This document shows, one piece after another, positions 23,983 through 33,019 of a stretch of 44,362 nucleotides of DNA. Source of the stretch: Bacteroidota bacterium (GTDB taxonomy: Bacteria > Bacteroidota > Bacteroidia > Bacteroidales > UBA932); assembly GCA_029567375.1 (NCBI GenBank), contig JAKQLB010000362.1, positions 1 through 44,362 of the forward strand. The letters run 5' to 3'. The notes beneath the pieces are model-generated. The model was not told the origin of the DNA. It searched no databases and saw only the letters and a list, made by a program, of their open reading frames with translations. The translations under genes were made by a program, and so were the position numbers. Position 1 is the stretch's first letter; each line of letters begins with the position of its first letter.

Positions 23983-26657
23983 CAGAATTTGAGATTGAGG
24001 TTGATATATGGTATTGGCACCGCAAAGACACAGAGCATATTACCGCTGACACCTCCACTGCTGTTGCGGGTGTAAAATACCGAATAGGGATTTTTGCGAC
24101 CGGTTACATTGTAGACTCCGAAAGTTACGGAGAGATGGGACAGCTGGCGGAGATAGTGGCTTGGTTCAATATTAACCGCCAGATCGAGGCGGAAATAATC
24201 CGGCACGCGGTAACCGTTGCGCTCGCTATAGTAGAGACGGTAGCCACCACCATAAATGTATTTAGCTACCGGTATTGTCACGGGACGGCCTGTAGAATAG
24301 TCCAGGTTGACCGATATGCTATATCTGTGAGTAAATTTGTAGTTGCCCACAAGTTTGAGGTCGTGCGGTTTGTCGTGAGGAGCATTGTACCACTCTCCAT
24401 TATTAATGGTTTGCAGACCTCTGTCCTCCATCTCCCTAAGCATTGATCTGGAGTAGGTGTATGAGATCCATCCGTTAAGTTTTCCGCCCGGCTTTTTGAC
24501 CATCAGTTCGACTCCGTAGGCTTTTCCCATTGTAGAAATCAACTCCTGTGCAAGGTTTTCATTCATCACAAGTATAGCTCCGCTCTTGTAGTCAGGATAG
24601 TCGCGCATCATCTTATAGTAGCCCTCAAGAGAAAGGTCCACGCGGTGGTCAAATACCGTCCAATAAAGTCCTGCCGCAGCCTGCCAACCCCTTTGCGGTC
24701 CGATATCGGCGTCTGCAAGCTTCCATGTATCCGTGGGTGAAATGGCTACGGTATTGGATATCTTGTGAATGTACTGGGCCATGCTGTTGAATCCCGCTTT
24801 GAAAGAGAGATTAGAGAGGAATGAGTATTTTCCGGAGATACGCAATTCGGGGGTACCGTAAAATTTATGGGTATTGAGACTTAAAAAGCCGGAAAGTCTC
24901 AATCCGAAATCAAACGAAAGACGGTCGTTAGGCTGATAAGTATCATTGAAAAACAACGATGTCTCCAATGCCCGTTCCGTCATTAGACGACGCGGTTCAA
25001 TGGCAGAGGAATCTCCAAAAGGAAGTCTGTTGCCGGGCTCCACATTGTATATAGTTGAATTAAGACCGTAAGAGAATGTATGTTTTGCTGCGACAAGCGA
25101 CTGGAATCTGAGTTTGAGATAGCCCTGCCTGATGTTGCTTGAGAGTGAGAAGGAGCTCCAGTCATTATGGGTGTCCTCCACCTTGTAGCCATAGCTGTCA
25201 TATCCGGTCGAAAGGACGAGTGAATGACCGTCGCTGAAGTGGTTTCTCCATTTAACGGAGAAATTGGCATTGTGATATCTGTATGTAGTATCTGCAGTAA
25301 AACTAAACCTGTCTCTCGAGTAATAGCCGGAAAAATGGAGGGAATTTTTCTGGTTGAATCTATGACTGACTTGCGCGTTTAGGTCATTAAATGAGGCGGT
25401 CCCATTGGAATATTCGCTATTTTTCGGAAGGACTTTCAGTATCCAGTCAGAATAGGTAGTCCTGCCGCCGAGAATAAATGTGGTTTTTTCCTTTTTAAAC
25501 GGGCCTTCGAGATGGAATCTACTGGTAAGAACTCCAAGGCCGAGTGAGCCCGCTATCTTTTTGCTGTTACCTTCACGGCCCCTGATATCGAGCACCGAAG
25601 ATATTCTTCCGCCATATTCGGCGGGAATGGAACTCTTAAAGAGTTCTACGTCACTCACAATCTCCGTATTAAAGGCGGAAAAGATACCGAACAGGTGGTT
25701 TGGATTGTAAACTGTGCCTTCGTTGAAAAGAATTAGATTCTGGTCATTGGCTCCGCCACGAACATTAAATCCGCCGGAGGCCTCACCTACCGATTTAACA
25801 CCGGGAAGTGTCATTATCACTTTTATAACATCTGCCTCACCGAAAACTGCGGGCACTTTTTTAATATTTTCTACACGTACTCTTTCGACACCCAAACGGC
25901 TGCTGCGATGGTTGACCATCCCTTCGGAAGTAATAACCGCACCTTTTAGGGCAAAAACTTTTTCCTTCATGGTCACATCCAGAGTTCCTCTATCATGAAG
26001 CAGGACATTTAAATCCAGGTCTTCGAGAGAATAGCCCGCAAAACGTAGCAGGTGCTCCCCGACAGGCAGCAATATCCTGTAAAAACCAGATGCGTCGCTT
26101 TGAGCATAGGCACCTGTACTCGCCTCAAGGATAGTAATTCCAGCCAAAGGTTCTCCCGTAGCTACATCGGTAATGTAGCCGCTTAGATAGACCTTCCCCG
26201 TGACTCCACTGTTGGACTCCCCTATTTCATATACCTTGTTGGCAAATGTAAACTTGTAGCCCGACTGATCAAGATAGATGGAAGTATCACGCTGCACCTG
26301 TTCTCCGCTACTGAAATAACCTATGGGAAGTTCGGTTGCAAAGCCTACTGTTCTGAGGATATATATGCCGCCATCAAAACGCGTGACGGCATAACCCTTA
26401 CTCTTGAGCTCTGAAAGTATGCTTTCGAGTATCTTTTCACGCGGAGCATCTACCGTATAATTAGCCTGATCCAGACCATCGGAAATAAAATAGGTCTTAG
26501 GATGAATGCTCCTTACATAACTGACCAGCGAATCAATGCTGACATGACTCAGACGAACATTTGCCCGTTGGGCATATAAAACATTTCCTGAGACAAAAAC
26601 ACCAAGAAGCAACAACATAAAGAGTACTACGAGTCTACTTGAACGTACTTTCAGCAT
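23982..26657 (-). CDS. TonB-dependent outer-membrane receptor with STN and CarboxypepD_reg-like domains
   Basis: 891 residues. Order: signal peptide 1-29 (VLYAQ), STN-like domain about 33-102, linker, carboxypeptidase-regulatory-like beta domain about 157-235 (YITDVATGEPLAGITILEAS), plug about 245-375 (GGFNVRGGANDQNLILFNEG), then barrel to the C-terminal Phe. It imports a ligand across the outer membrane with TonB energy. STN domains often signal to a FecR anti-sigma partner, but none is nearby. It overlaps the upstream secreted protein gene by 23 nt. The ligand is not predictable, although genes for ornithine/citrulline metabolism are in the same array. Confidence 0.92.
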   Translation of the reverse strand: MLKVRSSRLVVLFMLLLLGVFVSGNVLYAQRANVRLSHVSIDSLVSYVRSIHPKTYFISDGLDQANYTVDAPREKILESILSELKSKGYAVTRFDGGIYILRTVGFATELPIGYFSSGEQVQRDTSIYLDQSGYKFTFANKVYEIGESNSGVTGKVYLSGYITDVATGEPLAGITILEASTGAYAQSDASGFYRILLPVGEHLLRFAGYSLEDLDLNVLLHDRGTLDVTMKEKVFALKGAVITSEGMVNHRSSRLGVERVRVENIKKVPAVFGEADVIKVIMTLPGVKSVGEASGGFNVRGGANDQNLILFNEGTVYNPNHLFGIFSAFNTEIVSDVELFKSSIPAEYGGRISSVLDIRGREGNSKKIAGSLGLGVLTSRFHLEGPFKKEKTTFILGGRTTYSDWILKVLPKNSEYSNGTASFNDLNAQVSHRFNQKNSLHFSGYYSRDRFSFTADTTYRYHNANFSVKWRNHFSDGHSLVLSTGYDSYGYKVEDTHNDWSSFSLSSNIRQGYLKLRFQSLVAAKHTFSYGLNSTIYNVEPGNRLPFGDSSAIEPRRLMTERALETSLFFNDTYQPNDRLSFDFGLRLSGFLSLNTHKFYGTPELRISGKYSFLSNLSFKAGFNSMAQYIHKISNTVAISPTDTWKLADADIGPQRGWQAAAGLYWTVFDHRVDLSLEGYYKMMRDYPDYKSGAILVMNENLAQELISTMGKAYGVELMVKKPGGKLNGWISYTYSRSMLREMEDRGLQTINNGEWYNAPHDKPHDLKLVGNYKFTHRYSISVNLDYSTGRPVTIPVAKYIYGGGYRLYYSERNGYRVPDYFRLDLAVNIEPSHYLRQLSHLSVTFGVYNVTGRKNPYSVFYTRNSSGGVSGNMLCVFAVPIPYINLNLKF

Positions 26658-27345
26658 AACCTAATACTTTTACACAATACTCTTCAAAATTTCTTCTGGG
26701 AGAAACACTGACCTTCCTCACGAATGCCTTTATCTCCTTTTTACGGTCAGGGAAAAGATTAAGAATATCTTTTTCGCGTTTGACGAGAATCAGATCATTA
26801 TCTTTGAGACAATAAAGCGTGGAATTGTATTTGAAGTAATAAAATACATTCTCTTTGAAATTGGGGTCGTAATAACCGATTGCATCTCCATTACGTAAAT
26901 GAATATCACGATTAAGTTTTTTGGTAATCTGGCGCAAAAGAGTGATCGGCCCATTATGAAGTATCTCGAAAATGCCTCCATCCCGACAAATGAATCTCTT
27001 TTCTCCAATATTAAACGAAGTCAGGTAGGAGGTATTGAGCGCTACGGTAATGGCACTGAAGGGATGCTTAACCTGCACCTGCTGAAGATTTGCATCAATG
27101 TTGAGCAGAAGACCCTCATATTTTTTATGGTTATATACCACATCTCCGATGAGGAATTGCGGTGACTCCCAATAAAAGGTGCCATTGAATTGAAAAGCGT
27201 AATGAATTGCCTTGCGCCCCCTATAGATCATAAGCGCATCTCCCGCTTCCTGCGCATATTCTTCATATATTGTAGGCTGGCCCATTACTCCGGAGAGAGG
27301 AGACAATAGCAAGGAGACTAGTAAAAATAATCTAAACCTCTTCAT
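26635..27345 (-). CDS. Secreted protein of unknown function in the TonB array
   Basis: 236 residues from the ATG at 27345, the start of a good signal peptide (MKRFRLFLLVSLL, cleavage after GVMG or so). The longer frame to 27396 would run further into ctlX. The mature part is basic and beta-rich with many Tyr/Phe (AFQFNGTFYWESPQFLIGDV, NVFYYFKYNSTLYCLKDND); I recognise no family. It overlaps ctlX by 14 nt and the receptor by 23 nt, so it is tightly tied to both. Its position just before an STN-type receptor might make it a functional partner. Confidence 0.72.
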   Translation of the reverse strand: MKRFRLFLLVSLLLSPLSGVMGQPTIYEEYAQEAGDALMIYRGRKAIHYAFQFNGTFYWESPQFLIGDVVYNHKKYEGLLLNIDANLQQVQVKHPFSAITVALNTSYLTSFNIGEKRFICRDGGIFEILHNGPITLLRQITKKLNRDIHLRNGDAIGYYDPNFKENVFYYFKYNSTLYCLKDNDLILVKREKDILNLFPDRKKEIKAFVRKVSVSPRRNFEEYCVKVLGYAESTFK

Positions 27346-28258
27346 AAAAAATCTCTGCAAGCATACAACGGGCAGAACCTCCACCATTAGCCTCAATAAT
27401 ACTTAAATCGGGAGAAGCAATGTCACAATGCGACTCAATCAGACGCAATTGCTCCTGACGAAGAGATTTTCTGGCGGCGGCCGACATAACTAAAAGCGGT
27501 CTCAGTTCACCAGCCGGCTGTACCTCAAGCATGTTGCCCGCAAAGTTGCCCATCTGTTCCAGCGAAATATCCACGATATCCCTCTTCCCCAACGAACGCA
27601 CGAGTGCCTCTCTGACCGAAGCGCCTCTGATGCTCTCCAAACATACAACCGCCAGGTTGGTTCCCACACACATCATTACATTGGTATGATAAATGGCTTT
27701 CCCGGCTGCATCAATAGCATCGAAAAGAAAATAATCCCATTCGAACAGTTTGCAAAACTCCTTGAGCACATCCTCGTCAGTGCGGGGCGCACGACAAGCA
27801 TATACTATTCCTGCTTCACGGTCAATGACCATGCTGCCGGTCCCCTCGAGAAACTTCCCTTTGGACTCGAAAGGCGTCAGATCGTAAATATTACGTATAT
27901 CAAAAGTGCCGATAAGATGGTCCATCACAGCCTGTTTACGCTCCAAACGGCGATTTGGCGCACACATCGGATAAAGTACCATGGTACCGTCCGAATGGGT
28001 GGAAAACCAGTTGTTGGGGAAAATGGAGTCGGGTGTATGAGGCTCTGGAGTATCCTCTATCACATCCACTACCACTCCGTGCGAACGAAGTAGGGCCACA
28101 AAAGAGTCAAACTCCCGTAATGCGGCCTCCTGGGCTCCCGATTCGAACCCCCGGCGTTGGAATGCATTATTTGTCGCTGTCTGGGCGTTAAACCCAAAGG
28201 AACAGGGACGTACCATGAGCACGCGGCCCGACGTCTGTTTGAAAGAAATCCCTGGCAT
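27332..28258 (-). CDS. ctlX: CtlX-type amidinotransferase/hydrolase-fold protein
   Basis: 308 residues. Guanidine-group-modifying fold: VLMVRPCSFGFNAQT at the N-terminus, TPDSIFPNNWFSTHSDG with conserved Asp/Asn, GTGSMVIDREAGIVYACRAPRTD (catalytic acid and His-region analogue), YHTNVMMCVGTN with catalytic-type His, and EANGGGSARCMLAE with the C-terminal Cys nucleophile. CtlX is reported to take part in citrulline use in a bacterial pathway (family knowledge). It starts 8 nt after rocD, matching an arginine/citrulline-to-ornithine-to-glutamate route. Confidence 0.87.
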   Translation of the reverse strand: MPGISFKQTSGRVLMVRPCSFGFNAQTATNNAFQRRGFESGAQEAALREFDSFVALLRSHGVVVDVIEDTPEPHTPDSIFPNNWFSTHSDGTMVLYPMCAPNRRLERKQAVMDHLIGTFDIRNIYDLTPFESKGKFLEGTGSMVIDREAGIVYACRAPRTDEDVLKEFCKLFEWDYFLFDAIDAAGKAIYHTNVMMCVGTNLAVVCLESIRGASVREALVRSLGKRDIVDISLEQMGNFAGNMLEVQPAGELRPLLVMSAAARKSLRQEQLRLIESHCDIASPDLSIIEANGGGSARCMLAEIFYEEV

Positions 28259-28266
28259 ATAATTAA

Positions 28267-29496
28267 CTATTCAAGCTCCCTAAATGCTTTTTTGATGATC
28301 TCAATCGCTTCACGCAGCTCCTCTTCAGTAATTACAAGGGGTGGGGCAAAACGAATGATATGTCTGTGTGTCTGCTTGGCTATAAGACCATACTCAGCCA
28401 TCTTAAGGCAGATGTCCCAAGCCTCTTTACCATTGATCGGAGTTGTCACTACGGCGTTGAGAAGACCTTTTCCACGTACCTGTTTGATAAAAGGTGATTT
28501 GAATTTGATAAGCTCTTCCCTGAAAATCTTACCGAGGTATTCAGCTCTTTCAGCAAGTTTTTCATCCCTCACAACCTCCAGAGCGACCGTAGCCACCTTC
28601 GATGCAAGGGGGAATCCTCCATAAGTTGAACCATGTTGACCAGGCTTGATAGTGAGCATTATCTCATCATCGGCCAGTACTGCCGAAACAGGCAACACAC
28701 CACCTGAAAGAGACTTTCCAAGAACAAGAATATCGGGGCGGACATTTTCATGCTCACAGCAGATCATTTTGCCTGTACGGGCAATACCGGTCTGTATTTC
28801 GTCAGCAACGAAAAGCACATTATGACGCTTGCAAGCATCATAACATCTTTTTAGGTAACCCTCATCCGGAACCACTACTCCTGCCTCACCTTGGATGGGC
28901 TCCAGAAGGAAAGCGGCCACATGGTTTCCATGCTTCTCTAGAAGGGCATCAAGAGCAGCAACGTCATTATATGGTATCTTGATAAAACCAGGGGTTAAAG
29001 GCCCATATTGTGAATATGATTCGGGATCGGTGGACATCGAGACTACAGTTATCGTGCGCCCATGAAAGTTACCCTCACAAACCACGATGACAGCTTTATC
29101 TTCAGGAATACCCTTCTTGACATAACCCCATCTGCGGGCAAGTTTGAGGGCGGTTTCCACCGCTTCTGCTCCGGTATTCATAGGAAGGAGCTTGTCATAA
29201 CCAAAGAATTTCGTTGCAAACTCTTCATAAGGGCCGAGACAATCATTGTAAAAGGCCCTTGATGTAAGGCAAATTTCCTGCGCCTGGTCACAGAGAGCCT
29301 TTACGATTTTGGGATGGCAATGGCCCTGATTAACTGCCGAATAGGCTGATAGAAAATCAAAATATTTTTTTCCGTCCACATCCCACACAAATGCGCCTTT
29401 GCCTTTTGAAAGAACCACCGGCATCGGATGATAATTGTGTGCACCGAATTTAGCTTCCTGATCTATGAATTGCTGAGCGTTTTTTGTAATTACCAT
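28267..29496 (-). CDS. rocD: Ornithine--oxo-acid aminotransferase
   Basis: 409 residues from the ATG at 29496; the in-frame ATG at 29529 lies inside the -7 box (29527-29534). Class-III PLP aminotransferase: [75 protein letters not shown] (PLP Asp) and [20 protein letters not shown] with the Schiff-base Lys. It makes glutamate semialdehyde from ornithine. First gene of the array that runs through ctlX into the TonB system. Confidence 0.94.
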   Translation of the reverse strand: MVITKNAQQFIDQEAKFGAHNYHPMPVVLSKGKGAFVWDVDGKKYFDFLSAYSAVNQGHCHPKIVKALCDQAQEICLTSRAFYNDCLGPYEEFATKFFGYDKLLPMNTGAEAVETALKLARRWGYVKKGIPEDKAVIVVCEGNFHGRTITVVSMSTDPESYSQYGPLTPGFIKIPYNDVAALDALLEKHGNHVAAFLLEPIQGEAGVVVPDEGYLKRCYDACKRHNVLFVADEIQTGIARTGKMICCEHENVRPDILVLGKSLSGGVLPVSAVLADDEIMLTIKPGQHGSTYGGFPLASKVATVALEVVRDEKLAERAEYLGKIFREELIKFKSPFIKQVRGKGLLNAVVTTPINGKEAWDICLKMAEYGLIAKQTHRHIIRFAPPLVITEEELREAIEIIKKAFRELE

Positions 29497-29526
29497 AATA
29501 TTTAAACTGTTTTTGTTAACGATTGA

Positions 29527-29534
29527 CAAAAGTA
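29527..29534 (-). promoter_or_regulatory. Bacteroidales -7 element (TACTTTTG) upstream of rocD
   Basis: Perfect TAnnTTTG, 30 nt before the ATG at 29496. It could serve the whole rocD-to-21160 array. No clear -33. Confidence 0.55.
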
Positions 29535-29746
29535 CGAAAACTTTTAGACTTTACATAGTGTTTTATTGCTACAGCTCTGACTCTGTCTGAGTGGTGTTTT
29601 CTAAAAACAAAATACCATTTGAGAAAAAATCGTATTCTCAAAGGCAAAAAAAATAAAGTAAGCAATTCCCCAAATGTGAAAATGCAAAAATCCTGCCCAA
29701 TACGATCGGTCCGGGGGATTTGTTATGGAAAATAGACAACCGGAAA

Positions 29747-29767
29747 TGATTGACTCCTTGTCAATCA
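29747..29767 (-). terminator. Hairpin downstream of the U32 gene; rest of the gap is blank
   Basis: Perfect 8-bp stem (TGATTGAC/GTCAATCA), 5-nt loop, 34 nt after the U32 stop. A weak T-stretch follows on the minus strand. The remaining sequence between 29535 and 29746 is AT-rich and I see no gene or RNA in it. Confidence 0.5.
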
Positions 29768-29800
29768 CTCAGATACAAATTATAGGATTTTTAAATAAAT

Positions 29801-31036
29801 CTACTGAAACAGATAGATCTTGTCGCCGCGGCGAAGTTTTTCGGCAACGGGAATAGAGCATAGATCGCCTTTTACGGCACTGCCTACATTCCTCATATCA
29901 ACCCTTATTTCAGGGACTTCATACTCGATGACACCGGTAGTCGGCCCCGTGATCAGCAACGAATCTCCGACAGAAAAAGAACCGGTTGCAACCATCACCT
30001 CGGCTACGCCGATATTTGAAAAATAATTGGTAACCTTTCCTATGTATATTTTAGTACGAGTCGCCTTATTTCCATAAACATCACTCCACTCACCCAGTCG
30101 CGCACCCTGATAATATCCATCCCAGAAACCCCTGTTGAATACGGTTGTCAACCGTTCCTTGAGCGATGCAGCCAACTCCGGAGTATATTTTCCCTCAATG
30201 ACGGCATCCGCAGCATCACGATAAGCTCCGGTAACGGTCTTGACATATTCCGAGGAACGGGCACGCCCCTCAATCTTAAATACTGTAACTCCCGATGCCA
30301 TCATTTTATCCAGGAACTCAATTGTACAGAGATCCTTGGGCGACATTATATATTTATTATCAATCTCCAACTCACATCCCGTCTCAAGATCGGTGACACG
30401 ATAGCCGCGACGACACAATTGATAGCAAGCTCCGCGATTGGCAGATGCGGAATACTCGTGAAGAGAAAGATAACATTTGCCGGAAATGGCCATACAGAGA
30501 GCACCGTGACAAAACATCTCAATTCTAACCTTGCGACCGGAAGGACCCTTGATATTTTCGAGGTCAATCGCCTCCTTTATCTTTGTCACCTGCTCTAAAT
30601 TCAACTCTCTGGCCAGCACTATCACATCCGCATACTCTGCATAGAAACGCAAAGCCTCCACATTGGCAACATTGAGTTGAGTGGAGATATGCACCTCCAT
30701 CCCGAGAGAACGGGCATATTCAATGGCAGCCATGTCTGATGCGATGACTGCGGTTACACCTGCCTTTTTCGCCATCTCCAAAGTCTCCCTCATCGGCTCG
30801 AGATCCTCGTCATAAAGCACTATATTGAGAGTCAAATAGGACTTGACATCATGTTCACTACAGATATCGCAGACTTTTTCGAGATCTTCGGGAGCAAAGT
30901 TGTTGGCTGAGTGAGAACGCATATTGAGTTGTCCGATGCCGAAGTAGATCGAGTCCGCTCCACCCTGGATGGCAGCCATAAGGCACTCAAAATTGCCCGC
31001 AGGGGCCATTATCTCTATGTTCCCTCTATTTTTCAC
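29801..31036 (-). CDS. Peptidase U32 family protein (TrhP/YegQ-like)
   Basis: 411 residues. N-terminal IMAPAGNFECLMAAIQGGADSIYFG begins a TIM-barrel-like domain; the U32 signature is EMFCHGALCMAISGKCYLS, with the Cys-rich stretch NRGACYQLCRRGY after it and FKIEGRARSSEYV further on. A C-terminal beta domain (about 330-411) follows. Relatives TrhP and RlhA hydroxylate tRNA U34 or 23S rRNA; the old peptidase name reflects collagenase reports. With its 411 residues and C-terminal domain it is closest to TrhP. It overlaps the upstream polyprenyl synthase by 11 nt. Confidence 0.87.
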   Translation of the reverse strand: MKNRGNIEIMAPAGNFECLMAAIQGGADSIYFGIGQLNMRSHSANNFAPEDLEKVCDICSEHDVKSYLTLNIVLYDEDLEPMRETLEMAKKAGVTAVIASDMAAIEYARSLGMEVHISTQLNVANVEALRFYAEYADVIVLARELNLEQVTKIKEAIDLENIKGPSGRKVRIEMFCHGALCMAISGKCYLSLHEYSASANRGACYQLCRRGYRVTDLETGCELEIDNKYIMSPKDLCTIEFLDKMMASGVTVFKIEGRARSSEYVKTVTGAYRDAADAVIEGKYTPELAASLKERLTTVFNRGFWDGYYQGARLGEWSDVYGNKATRTKIYIGKVTNYFSNIGVAEVMVATGSFSVGDSLLITGPTTGVIEYEVPEIRVDMRNVGSAVKGDLCSIPVAEKLRRGDKIYLFQ

Positions 31037-32003
31037 GATGAATTAGTTGTTCTGCAAACTGATGGAGCTGCCTTGTCTGTACCTCATTCAAATCTATGCC
31101 CGAAATGGCTTCGAATGCTTTGTTATGATATTCCAGGATGGCTTTACGTGCATCATCCCTGATACCGAGGTCAATATATAATTGTTGCATGGCAGCAATC
31201 TTTTCTTCACGCATATCCTCTCCCATTGCTAAAATAGAAGCGAGACGCTCTTTATCCTCTCCATCTGCCCTACGGATGCACTCAACCTGGAGCCAGGTCT
31301 TTTTGTCATTGACAATATCGTCACCGATTTTTTTGCCGAAAATCTGCTGGTCGCCAAAAGTATCCAAATAGTCGTCAGCAATCTGGAAAGCCAGGCCAAG
31401 CCGGTATCCGAACTGATAGAGAGCATCCCGAACCTCTTTGGATGCGCCGGCAATAAGGGCCCCCATTTCCGCCGAGCAAGCGAGAAGAACTCCGGTCTTA
31501 AGACCTATCATAGCGGTATAGTCGGACATTGTGATGAAAGGTTTCTCCTCAAAATCCATATCAAATTGTTGTCCCTCACACACTTTTATTGCGGTATCGG
31601 TAAAGAGGCGTAACGCCTCCGGCATTACCTCACTATTACAGAACGAAATATATTTGCAAGCCAATAAAGACATTACATCACCCGAAAGGATTGCTTTGTT
31701 GGTGCCCCATTTTTTAAAAACCGTAGGCTGGTTACGGCGAGTATCGGAGTTGTCCATTATGTCATCGTGGACAAGAGTAAACTCGTGAAACATCTCAAGC
31801 GCAATGGCGGGGTAGATGATGTCATTGCCGATACTGTCGCTGAAAAGATTGAATACGGTGAGGCATAAACGCGGTCTGACGCGCTTGCCACCGACAGAGA
31901 TCATATACTCTATCGGACGATAGAGCGACTCAGGTTCTCCTTTGAGATCGAGATTTAAAATGCTCCTGGATATGATATTTTCTATGTCTTCGTGTGAAAG
32001 CAT
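31026..32003 (-). CDS. Polyprenyl diphosphate synthase (short-chain, GGPP-type by motif)
   Basis: 325 residues. First Asp-rich motif LVHDDIMDNSDTRR (Asp80, Asp81, Asp84), second motif FQIADDYLDTFGD, and GGKRVRPRL for IPP binding. The residue five before the first motif is Phe (FTLVHDD) and the motif is DDxxD, the combination of type-I geranylgeranyl synthases; long-chain quinone-tail synthases usually have Ala there, and bacterial FPP synthases have DDxxxxD. Product of about C15-C20 is therefore suggested, not proven. Divergent from rsgA across a shared promoter region. Confidence 0.9.
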   Translation of the reverse strand: MLSHEDIENIISRSILNLDLKGEPESLYRPIEYMISVGGKRVRPRLCLTVFNLFSDSIGNDIIYPAIALEMFHEFTLVHDDIMDNSDTRRNQPTVFKKWGTNKAILSGDVMSLLACKYISFCNSEVMPEALRLFTDTAIKVCEGQQFDMDFEEKPFITMSDYTAMIGLKTGVLLACSAEMGALIAGASKEVRDALYQFGYRLGLAFQIADDYLDTFGDQQIFGKKIGDDIVNDKKTWLQVECIRRADGEDKERLASILAMGEDMREEKIAAMQQLYIDLGIRDDARKAILEYHNKAFEAISGIDLNEVQTRQLHQFAEQLIHREK

Positions 32004-32024
32004 AAATATTGGTTATTTGGACTA

Positions 32025-32032
32025 CAAATATA
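32025..32032 (-). promoter_or_regulatory. -7 element (TATATTTG) of the polyprenyl synthase operon
   Basis: Perfect TAnnTTTG, 21 nt before the ATG at 32003. Lies 20 nt from the oppositely oriented -7 of rsgA. Confidence 0.6.
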
Positions 32033-32052
32033 AGGGATTTTGGACAAATTAC

Positions 32053-32060
32053 TATCTTTG
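32053..32060 (+). promoter_or_regulatory. -7 element (TATCTTTG) abutting the rsgA start
   Basis: Perfect TAnnTTTG ending 5 nt before the ATG at 32066, predicting a leaderless or nearly leaderless mRNA. Confidence 0.65.
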
Positions 32061-32065
32061 CGCCA

Positions 32066-33019
32066 ATGGAAAATTCATCTGTTGCCACCGTAGTCAAACA
32101 CACGGGTAGTCACTATCTGCTCTCCCGTCTACCCGAATGGGACCCTTTTCCCGCTGTAATCCGCGGAAAGATTCGTCTCATGGGCTCCACTGCTACAAAT
32201 CCGATAGCTGTAGGCGACAAAGTGAAATATATTCCCGGTGACGGCGATGGCAATACACTTGCCACCATTGAAGAGGTGCTCCCCCGCACCAATTACATGA
32301 TTCGTCGCTCGGTCAACCTCTCCCGTCAATCGCATATAATCGCAGCCAATCTCGACCGTGCCTTCCTGATAGTGACCATGGTTTTTCCGGAGGTTAAACC
32401 TGCCTTTGTGGATAGATTTCTGCTCACCTGCGAAGCCTATCGGATCAAAGTGATACTCGTCATCAATAAAATCGACCTCTACGACGACTTCGCCTTGGAA
32501 CGTATGGAAGAGTTCAAGCATATATACAGCGGAGCCGGATATGAAATAATGGAGGTTTCCGCTCTTACGGGTGAAGGAATCGAACCCATCAGAGAACTCT
32601 GCAAGGGAAATAACGGTGCTTATGTCTCCCTCTTTTCCGGTGTCTCAGGAGTGGGCAAATCCTCACTTATCCGTGCCATTGATCCCTCTCTGGACCCCAA
32701 AATCAGGGAAATATCGTTAGCTCACCTGCAGGGAAGGCACACTACCACTTTCTATGAGATGTACCCCCTAAGCAGTGGCGGTTTCATCATTGACACTCCG
32801 GGTATCCGTGGCTTCGGATTGGTAGACATCGAACCTCATGAGTTGAGCACTTATTTCCCTGAAATGCTCAGAGTGATGGACAACTGCAAATTTATGCCCT
32901 GTACTCATACTCACGAGCCTGACTGTGCGGTAAAAGCGGCTCTCGAGGAAGGAACCATTTCATACGAGAGATACTATTCCTACCTTGGAATGCTCGAAGA
33001 AGAGACCAAGTATCGATGA
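32066..33019 (+). CDS. rsgA: Ribosome small subunit-dependent GTPase A
   Basis: 317 residues from the ATG at 32066; the in-frame ATG at 32009 lies upstream of the promoter and is rejected. N-terminal OB fold (VVKHTGSHYLLS), circularly permuted GTPase with G4 VINKIDLYD before G1 FSGVSGVGKSSLIR and G3 IIDTPGIRGF, then the zinc knuckle CKFMPCTHTHEPDCAVK. It matures or checks 30S subunits. The MATE gene start overlaps its TGA (ATGA). Confidence 0.96.
   Translation: MENSSVATVVKHTGSHYLLSRLPEWDPFPAVIRGKIRLMGSTATNPIAVGDKVKYIPGDGDGNTLATIEEVLPRTNYMIRRSVNLSRQSHIIAANLDRAFLIVTMVFPEVKPAFVDRFLLTCEAYRIKVILVINKIDLYDDFALERMEEFKHIYSGAGYEIMEVSALTGEGIEPIRELCKGNNGAYVSLFSGVSGVGKSSLIRAIDPSLDPKIREISLAHLQGRHTTTFYEMYPLSSGGFIIDTPGIRGFGLVDIEPHELSTYFPEMLRVMDNCKFMPCTHTHEPDCAVKAALEEGTISYERYYSYLGMLEEETKYR

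Noticed and set aside
29725-29860. Small plus-strand ORF starting at ATG 29725
   Set aside because: Runs into the U32 3' end antisense, covers the hairpin at 29747, has no -7 box, and its residues look random.
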